The notes under the pieces: generated by a model | Databases searched by the model: none | Told to the model about the DNA's origin: nothing | The model's input: the letters and a program-made list of their open reading frames with translations, nothing else | Part shown: positions 39,705-44,981 of the stretch, piece after piece | Numbering within the stretch: the stretch's first letter is position 1 | Layout: every line of letters starts with the position of its first letter | Made by a program: the position numbers and the translations under genes | NCBI RefSeq assembly: GCF_025463795.1 | Contig: NZ_JAODBE010000038.1 | Coordinates: 1-44,981, forward strand | DNA length: 44,981 nt | DNA from: Amnibacterium sp. | GTDB taxonomy: Bacteria; Actinomycetota; Actinomycetes; Actinomycetales; Microbacteriaceae | Direction of reading: 5' to 3'

Positions 39705-40280
39705 TCAGGAGGATCCGCTCCACGCGGCGGGCGACATGATCCACACGACGTCGGTCGGGCCGTCGGACCCGTTCGTCCACGTGTGCGGATCGCGGCCCGC
39801 GAAGGTCAGGGCGTCGCCTGCGCCGAGCACGATCTCCTCCGTCACGAAGCGGAGACGGAGCGCACCCGAGAGCACGTGCACCACCTCGACCTCGCAGTTG
39901 ATGGTGTAGAGATCGGGGCCACCGGTCGCGGCGGGCTCCAGGGTGGAGCGCAGCAGCTGGAGCCGCGCCTCGCGCCGGGGCGTGAGCATCCGCTCCACCA
40001 CCCCGGCGCCGCCCATGTTGATGCGCGGCGCGTCGGCGAGCCGGACCACCTCGCGCTCGGGCGTCTCGAAGAGCCGCCCGACGGGGAGCGACAGCACCTC
40101 GCAGAGCATGAGCAGCGTGGCCACGCTCGGCGACGTCTCGTCGCGCTCGACGCGGCTGATGAAGCCCTTCGTGAGGCCCGTGGCCTCGGCGATGTGGCCG
40201 ATGGTGAAGCCCTGGGCGCGCCGGGTCGCCCGCAGCTTGGCGCCGATCGCGAGCGGCTGCTGCGACGGCGTGGGGAGCAC
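39705..40280 (-). CDS. XRE family regulator with C-terminal cupin sensor
   Basis: 191 residues from a GTG. The helix-turn-helix (about 10-65) reads LRATRRAQGFTIGHIAEATGLTKGFISRVERDETSPSV. The cupin domain (about 115-185) contains VEVVHVLSGALRLRF and GAGDALTFAGRDPHTW. This architecture (PuuR/SutR-like) commonly controls amine, polyamine or amino-compound uptake and breakdown next to the gene. It is the likely regulator of the cyclase and of the NCS1/ureohydrolase operon. Confidence 0.9.
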   Translation of the reverse strand: MLPTPSQQPLAIGAKLRATRRAQGFTIGHIAEATGLTKGFISRVERDETSPSVATLLMLCEVLSLPVGRLFETPEREVVRLADAPRINMGGAGVVERMLTPRREARLQLLRSTLEPAATGGPDLYTINCEVEVVHVLSGALRLRFVTEEIVLGAGDALTFAGRDPHTWTNGSDGPTDVVWIMSPAAWSGSS

Positions 40281-40355
40281 GGCTCGGATGGCGGTCCCCG
40301 TTCTGGTCGGCGGCGTGGCTCCTCATCTTGGGTTCGCGGCGCCGGACGTCGCAAC

Positions 40356-40904
40356 TCAGGCGAGGAGGACCGCGGTCCAGGCGCCGAGCAGCATCGCCGG
40401 ACCGAACGGGATCCGGGTGCCGGGGCCGGACCGTACGAGGGTCACCACCGCGACGCCGCCGCCCGCCAGGAAGGCGAGGAGGGGCGCGGCGACGGCGGCC
40501 GCCGGTGAGACGGCCGCGGCCGTCAGGCCGAGCACCGGTGCGAGCTTCACGTCACCGAGGCCCATGCCGCCGACGAGGTGGAGCACCATCAGCAGCGCCG
40601 CGTAGGCGGATCCGGCCGAGACGGCGACGAGGATCGGCGTGCCGCCCGCCACGGACCCGGCGAGGGCCGCGGCGAGTGCGACGGGCAGCGCCGGAAGCAC
40701 GAGGCGGTCGGGCAGGCGGTGCTCCGCGATGTCGATCGCCGTCAGCCGCGGGGTGATCGCGGCGAGGAGGAGGAGGCCGAGCATCGCCGGCCGCGGGCCG
40801 ACCGCGACCAGCGCACCGAGCGCGAGCAGCACACCGAGCACCGCCTCCCACTCGTGACCGCGCAGCCCGAGGCGAGGCGAAGCGGCGGGAGCGAGCGCGG
40901 ACAT
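40356..40904 (-). CDS. A24 family prepilin peptidase-like protein (peptidase domain only)
   Basis: 182 residues with about five membrane helices. The catalytic aspartates are in TAIDIAEHRLPD (D58) and GGMGLGDVKLAP (GxGD, D118). The N-terminal methyltransferase domain of PilD is absent, as in TadV/FlaK-like enzymes. It would cleave type IV or Tad prepilin leaders, but no pilin or pilus-assembly gene is in the window. A -10 TAGCGT lies 6 nt before the ATG. Confidence 0.87.
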   Translation of the reverse strand: MSALAPAASPRLGLRGHEWEAVLGVLLALGALVAVGPRPAMLGLLLLAAITPRLTAIDIAEHRLPDRLVLPALPVALAAALAGSVAGGTPILVAVSAGSAYAALLMVLHLVGGMGLGDVKLAPVLGLTAAAVSPAAAVAAPLLAFLAGGGVAVVTLVRSGPGTRIPFGPAMLLGAWTAVLLA

Positions 40905-40910
40905 GCGCGC

Positions 40911-40916
40911 ACGCTA
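40911..40916 (-). promoter_or_regulatory. -10 box TAGCGT for the prepilin peptidase gene
   Basis: TAGCGT, 6-nt spacer GCGCGC, then the ATG at 40904. No Shine-Dalgarno sequence is visible, so the transcript is probably leaderless. Confidence 0.4.
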
Positions 40917-40978
40917 GCCACGTCCTGGTTCGTGGGCCGGCGGTTCTCCACAGCCCGCGCTCGCCGGCGCGTTCCGGC

Positions 40979-41878
40979 TCACCCCGTCGCCACGAGGCGC
41001 TCGAGGGTGCGCGAGCCGAGCCTGCTCATCGGCGGATTGCTGCGGAGGTAGTACTCGACGAGCCCGACCGCCTGCACGAACGCCCACGCCCTGCCGCGCT
41101 CCCACTGCAGGTCGTCGATCGCGCAGGCCCGGCGGAACACCGCGCGGGGCCCGTCGTCGAGGAGGTGCCACGCGCCGACGAGCTCGAGCGCCGGATCGGC
41201 CGCGGCGAACCCGCCGACGTCGAGGACGCCGGCGAGCCGGACCCCGGCGGGCGCCGACGACACGAGCACGTTCCCCGGGATGAGGTCACCGTGGGTCATC
41301 GCGTCGGGATCACGCCTCGGCAGCTCCCGGAAGCCCACCCACATCGCCCGCAGCCGCGGGACGTCGAGCAGCCCCTCGCTCCGTCCGAGGTAGCCGTCGA
41401 CGGCCTCGTCGTGCTCGCGCAGGTCGCCCCCGCGCCCGTCCCCGGTGAAGCGCTCGCCCCTCGTGTCCGCGCCGCGGAGCGCCGCCACGAGCTCGGCGAG
41501 GTCCGCTGCGAAGGCCTCCGACGTCGCAGGATCGGTCTCCTCGGCGGTCGCACCAGGGAGCCAGGTCTGCACCGACCAGGGCATCGGGTAGCCGGGGCCC
41601 GGGTCCCCGACTGCGACCGGCAGCGGGGTCGGCACGGTCGCGACCGCGGCGATGCGCCTCGCGGCCTCCGCTTCGGCGAGCAGCGTCCGACGCAGCGCCT
41701 CGGGCTCGCCGGGCCGACGAGGGAACCTGGCCGAGAGCCCGTCGCCGATGCGGAACACGGCGTTCACCGTGCCGGCCGTCTCCAGCCGGCGGATCGGGAG
41801 CCCCCGCCATCGCGGGAACTGCTGGTCGACCAGCGCGCGAACGGTCTCGCTCGCGATCGGCACCTCGTCGGCGTGCAC
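40979..41878 (-). CDS. Aminoglycoside/macrolide phosphotransferase-family (APH) kinase-like protein
   Basis: 299 residues from a GTG. The ATP-site region is VNAVFRIGDGLSARFPRR, the catalytic loop is MTHGDLIPGNVLV, and the metal-binding segment is AGVLDVGGFAAADPALEL. It belongs to the COG3173-like APH group, which includes housekeeping small-molecule kinases as well as resistance enzymes. No mobile element is nearby, so resistance should not be assumed. The gene follows the phoH terminator. Confidence 0.85.
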   Translation of the reverse strand: MHADEVPIASETVRALVDQQFPRWRGLPIRRLETAGTVNAVFRIGDGLSARFPRRPGEPEALRRTLLAEAEAARRIAAVATVPTPLPVAVGDPGPGYPMPWSVQTWLPGATAEETDPATSEAFAADLAELVAALRGADTRGERFTGDGRGGDLREHDEAVDGYLGRSEGLLDVPRLRAMWVGFRELPRRDPDAMTHGDLIPGNVLVSSAPAGVRLAGVLDVGGFAAADPALELVGAWHLLDDGPRAVFRRACAIDDLQWERGRAWAFVQAVGLVEYYLRSNPPMSRLGSRTLERLVATG

Positions 41879-41901
41879 GCGGCGACGCCGCCCGTCGCCG
41901 A

Positions 41902-41934
41902 CGGGAGCCGCCCGGCGACCCGGGGCGGCTCCCG
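41902..41934 (-). terminator. Terminator-like hairpin after phoH
   Basis: CGGGAGCCGCCC and GGGCGGCTCCCG form a perfect 12-bp stem with a 9-nt loop, 6 bp after the PhoH stop and before the APH start. There is no T-tract. Confidence 0.65.
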
Positions 41935-41940
41935 CGCCGC

Positions 41941-43284
41941 TCAGGTGAGCTCGTTCGACTCGAGCATCTCCGTGACGAGTGCAGCGATCGCGCTTCGCTC
42001 GGACCGGGTGAGCGTGACGTGCCCGAACAGGGCGTGGCCCTTCAGCGTCTCGATGACGCTCGCCACACCGTCGTGCCGGCCCACCCGCAGGTTGTCGCGC
42101 TGGGCGACGTCGTGGGTGAGCACGACGCGGGAGTTCTGGCCGATGCGGGACAGCACCGTGAGCAGCACGTTGCGCTCGAGCGACTGCGCCTCGTCGACGA
42201 TCACGAACGCGTCGTGGAGGGAGCGGCCGCGGATGTGCGTCAGCGGCAGCACCTCGAGAACACCCCGTTCCACGACCTCGTCGATCACGTTCTGCGAGAC
42301 GACGGCGCCGAGGGTGTCGAACACCGCCTGGCCCCAGGGGTTCATCTTCTCGGCGGCGTCGCCCGGCAGGTAGCCGAGGTCCTGCCCGCCGACCGCGTAG
42401 AGCGGTCGGAACACCATGATCTTGCGATGCTGCTGCCGCTCGAGCACGGCCTCGAGGCCCGCGCAGAGCGCGAGCGCGCTCTTGCCGGTGCCGGCGCGGC
42501 CGCCGAGGGAGACGATGCCGACCTCGGGATCGAGCAGCAGGTCGATCGCGAGGCGCTGCTCCGCGCTGCGGCCGTGCAGGCCGAACACGTCCCGGTCGCC
42601 GCGCACGAGCCGCACCTCGCCTCGGCGCACGACCCGGCCGAGCGCGGAACCGCGGTCGGAGGTGAGCACCACGCCGGTGTTCACGTGCAGCCCGTCGACC
42701 TCGTCGAGCGCGAGATGGTGCTCCTCGTAGAGCCGGTTCATGGCGTCCGAGCCGAGCGCGACCTCCGCGACGCCGGTGTAGCCGGTGTCGACGGCCAGCT
42801 CCGCGCGGTACTCCTCCGCCCTGAGGCCGATGGAGGCCGCCTTCACCCGCATCGGCAGATCCTTCGAGACCACCGTCACGTTCAGGCCGTCGTTCGCGAG
42901 GTTCTGCGCGACCGCGAGGATGCGGGCGTCGTTGCCGCCGAGCTGCAGGCCGTTCGGCAGCACGCTGAGGTTCGAGTGGTTCAGCTCGACGCGGAGCGAC
43001 CCGCCGTCGCCGACCGGCACCGGGAAGTCGAGCCGTTCGTGCTGCACCCGCAGCTCGTCGAGGTTGCGGAGCGCCTGCCGGGCGAAGTACCCGATCTCCG
43101 GGTCGTCGCGTTTGCTCTCGAGCTCCGAGACGACGACCACCGGGAGCACGACGGCGTGCTCCGCGAACCGGAACGGAGCCTTCGGATCCGAGAGGAGCAC
43201 CGACGTGTCGAGCACGAAGGTGCGCTGCTGCGTCGCCACCTCCTCGGGACGCCGCACGGACTCGGACGACAGCGCTTCAGGCAC
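41941..43284 (-). CDS. PIN-PhoH ATPase
   Basis: 447 residues from a GTG with GGAGG 4 nt upstream. The N-terminal PIN domain ([12 protein letters not shown], with acidic residues in SELESKRDD and [11 protein letters not shown]) is a predicted ribonuclease. The C-terminal PhoH domain has Walker [14 protein letters not shown] (near residue 263), Walker [12 protein letters not shown] and the [10 protein letters not shown] sensor. In Actinobacteria such proteins are RNA helicase/RNase pairs in one chain (PhoH2-like, YlaK). It is probably involved in RNA turnover. Confidence 0.92.
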   Translation of the reverse strand: MPEALSSESVRRPEEVATQQRTFVLDTSVLLSDPKAPFRFAEHAVVLPVVVVSELESKRDDPEIGYFARQALRNLDELRVQHERLDFPVPVGDGGSLRVELNHSNLSVLPNGLQLGGNDARILAVAQNLANDGLNVTVVSKDLPMRVKAASIGLRAEEYRAELAVDTGYTGVAEVALGSDAMNRLYEEHHLALDEVDGLHVNTGVVLTSDRGSALGRVVRRGEVRLVRGDRDVFGLHGRSAEQRLAIDLLLDPEVGIVSLGGRAGTGKSALALCAGLEAVLERQQHRKIMVFRPLYAVGGQDLGYLPGDAAEKMNPWGQAVFDTLGAVVSQNVIDEVVERGVLEVLPLTHIRGRSLHDAFVIVDEAQSLERNVLLTVLSRIGQNSRVVLTHDVAQRDNLRVGRHDGVASVIETLKGHALFGHVTLTRSERSAIAALVTEMLESNELT

Positions 43285-43490
43285 CGGGCCTCCAACCCGC
43301 CGGACTTCCGACGGGGATCTCGCGTCTACCGCGACGTGCCGCGCGCCTCCTTCTGTCGGGCCGTTGGGCACGTCCCGGACCGGGTGAGGTACCCGATTGG
43401 CGACACCGTACTTCACCCGTGCGACGGTGCGGCAGCGCCGCGCTGCCCCCATTCCACGTGACGCCGGCGGCCGCTGCCCGCCGCGGCGGA

Positions 43491-44621
43491 CTAGCGGCCG
43501 ACCGGGCGGAGGGCGGTCGCGTACGCGAGCAGGGCGGAGCGGAGCAGCCCGAGGGTCTCCTCCGTGGTGCCGGCGTGGGGGGCGATCCGCACGGCGCCGC
43601 CGCGGATCGTCACGGAGACGCCGTGGTTGAACAGCGCGGCGGTGAGCGCCGTGAGCTGGTCGGGCCGGGGCCCGAGCACGACGATGCCGGCGCGCTCGGC
43701 CCGCGTGCGCGGCGAGACGACGGGCGCGGCGACCTCGTCCGCGAGCTCGATGATGCGGGACACGTGGCCGGCGATGCGGGCTGCGACGGCGGGGACGCCC
43801 GCCTCGGCGAGATCCTCGAGGGCGGCGGCGAGCCGGCCGGCCGCCGACTGGTCCGCGCTGCCGAGCTGCAGCCCGGCGGCACCTTCGGCGGGCTCGGGCA
43901 CCGCGTCCCAGACGAGTCCCTCCGGGAACCCGCCCGTGCCCGACAGGACCGGGGTGAGCCGGTTCGCCGCCCGGTCCGACACGGCCAGGAACCCCGTGCC
44001 GTACCCGGCCCGCAGCCACTTCTGGCCGCCGCACGCGACGACGTCGGCCGCGGTCCAGGGCAGGTCCACCGCGCCGAGCGCCTGCACGGCGTCGACGATC
44101 AGCAGCCGGTCGCCGATCACCTGCCGGAGGCCCTCGAGGTCGGCGACGAAGCCGGTGCGGGCGTCGACGGCCGAGACGGCGACCGCGGTCGTGGTGCTCG
44201 TCAGCTGCTCGCGGACGAGGCCGGGCGTCACCCGGCCGTGGTCGGTCTCGAGCCAGATAGGCGCGGTGACGCTGAGCGACTGCTCCGCCCGGACCGCAGC
44301 GAAGGACAGGCTCGGGTACTCGCCCGGCGACATCAGCACCCCGCCGGTGAGCCCGAACACGGCGTGCATCAGTGCGGTACTGGTGTCCGGCTGCAGGACG
44401 ATCTGATCCGCCCGGAAGCCGAGCAGGTCGGCGACGGCGGCGCGGGCACGCGGCGCCTGCTCGAGGACCGCGCCGGTCGAGCCGAAGCGGGCGCGCGTGA
44501 GGACCTCGCGCTGCCAGTCCGTCTCCACCGCAACGGCGCGGGAGAACGGTCCGAACGCGGCGTAGTCGAGGTAGCCCGGCTCCTCGTCGAACCCAGCGGC
44601 GAACTCCTCGATGGTCGTCAT
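43491..44621 (-). CDS. Aminotransferase class V-fold PLP-dependent enzyme
   Basis: 376 residues. The PLP-binding lysine is in [16 protein letters not shown] (near residue 202), the phosphate contact is [15 protein letters not shown], the Asp segment is [16 protein letters not shown], and [11 protein letters not shown] is typical. It is closer to the IscS/CsdA-like and isopenicillin-epimerase-like groups of the fold than to serine-pyruvate aminotransferases. No Fe-S assembly partner is nearby and no obvious catalytic Cys loop stands out, so a cysteine desulfurase call is not supported. A possible -10 TAGGCT lies 10 nt before the ATG. Confidence 0.85.
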   Translation of the reverse strand: MTTIEEFAAGFDEEPGYLDYAAFGPFSRAVAVETDWQREVLTRARFGSTGAVLEQAPRARAAVADLLGFRADQIVLQPDTSTALMHAVFGLTGGVLMSPGEYPSLSFAAVRAEQSLSVTAPIWLETDHGRVTPGLVREQLTSTTTAVAVSAVDARTGFVADLEGLRQVIGDRLLIVDAVQALGAVDLPWTAADVVACGGQKWLRAGYGTGFLAVSDRAANRLTPVLSGTGGFPEGLVWDAVPEPAEGAAGLQLGSADQSAAGRLAAALEDLAEAGVPAVAARIAGHVSRIIELADEVAAPVVSPRTRAERAGIVVLGPRPDQLTALTAALFNHGVSVTIRGGAVRIAPHAGTTEETLGLLRSALLAYATALRPVGR

Positions 44622-44669
44622 AGCGTCGGCAAGCCTACGGCGCGTCGCGCGCCGTCCGCGGGGGGTTGC

Positions 44670-44981
44670 TCAGCTGCCGAAGCGGCGGTGGCGCTGCCCG
44701 TAGGAGCGCAGCGCGCGGAGGAAGTCGACCTCGCGCAGGTCGGGGCCGAGCGCCACCACGAAGTAGAACTCGCTGTGCGCGCTCTGCCACAGCATGAAGT
44801 CGGAGAGCCGCTGCTCGCCCGAAGTGCGGATGACGAGGTCCGGGTCCGGCTGCCCCGCGGTCGACAGGTGCTGGGCGATGATCTCGGGCGAGAGCCGCTC
44901 GGCGATCTCGGCCACCGTCGCGCCGTCCGAGGCCGTCAGCATCTTGCGCACGGCCTCGACGAGCTCGTGCCGGCCGCCGTA
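44670..44981 (-). CDS. Isoprenyl transferase (cis-prenyltransferase), C-terminal part
   Basis: 103 residues plus the stop are visible; the N-terminus lies beyond the window. The conserved DPDLVIRTSGEQRLSDFMLWQSAHSEFYF motif carries the Arg and Ser residues that bind IPP diphosphate, and the basic tail YGQRHRRFGS is typical. Actinobacteria often have two such enzymes (short- and long-chain); which one this is cannot be told from the C-terminus. It makes polyprenyl diphosphate for cell-wall lipid carriers. Confidence 0.93.
   Translation of the reverse strand, partial: YGGRHELVEAVRKMLTASDGATVAEIAERLSPEIIAQHLSTAGQPDPDLVIRTSGEQRLSDFMLWQSAHSEFYFVVALGPDLREVDFLRALRSYGQRHRRFGS

Noticed and set aside
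40979-41878. Antibiotic resistance gene
   Set aside because: APH-fold kinases are common housekeeping proteins in Actinobacteria, and no mobile context or specific resistance signature is visible.
43491-44621. Cysteine desulfurase (SufS/IscS) call
   Set aside because: Fold matches, but there is no clear catalytic Cys loop and no Fe-S assembly neighbour.

Overview
The window is high-GC bacterial DNA with the gene content and codon use of an actinobacterium in Micrococcales, most likely Microbacteriaceae. The evidence is strong third-position G/C bias, frequent GTG starts, DUF4245 and DUF2510/DUF4190 proteins, a PIN-PhoH ATPase, YchF beside GlpX/class II aldolase, and several TANNNT -10 hexamers placed 6-8 nt before a start codon (predicted leaderless mRNAs). 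I cannot assign a genus. No tRNA, rRNA, CRISPR array, transposase or integrase was seen. Most of the window is ordinary chromosome.

Layout. 1-1.3 kb: N-terminal part of typA (-). 1.5-2.0: GNAT (+). 2.06-9.29: a minus-strand peptide-type ABC transporter operon (permease, binding lipoprotein, permease, two ATPases) ending in an acetamidase/formamidase translationally coupled to the last ATPase. An 18-bp perfect hairpin separates the binding-protein gene from the next permease. 9.6-11.7: CPBP protease, GNAT and a 2'-5' RNA ligase-like protein (+). 11.8-16.65: glycine cleavage operon gcvT-gcvH-gcvP (-) behind a tandem glycine riboswitch. 16.7-17.9: LON-domain protein (-) and a hypothetical protein (+).

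18.0-21.3 is the accessory region. A YCII protein lacks its own stop and runs into a second small domain. It is followed by zinc-ribbon coding debris (-), a DUF2510 membrane protein with a duplicated extracellular domain (+), and a two-gene unknown operon (-). A 17-bp direct repeat links the 3' end of ychF (21.27 kb) with a displaced copy at 18.77 kb that still reads VEWRHG-stop in the ychF frame. This looks like an integration scar at the ychF 3' end.

21.27-32.9: ychF (-), DEDDh exonuclease (+), a self-regulated ArsR-type regulator plus MFS exporter (-), rmuC (+), divergent glpX (-) and fbaA (+), a small membrane protein and ispH (-), then xseA-xseB-DUF4245-carbonic anhydrase (+) with stop/start overlaps between the last three genes. 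32.9-36.0: fumC, an NAD(P)H-dependent FMN reductase-like protein and a quinone oxidoreductase (+). 36.0-40.3: an overlapping NCS1 permease / SnoaL-like / ureohydrolase operon (-), diverging from a cyclase-family hydrolase (+), beside an XRE-cupin regulator (-). I infer a small catabolic unit for an imported guanidino or nucleobase-like compound. 40.3-45.0: A24 prepilin peptidase, a phosphotransferase, PIN-PhoH, a class V-fold aminotransferase and the C-terminal part of an isoprenyl transferase, all (-).

The most unusual signals are the ychF-linked scar and its cargo, the run-on YCII fusion, in-frame palindromic insertions in gcvP and xseB, and the coupled NCS1/SnoaL/ureohydrolase unit.
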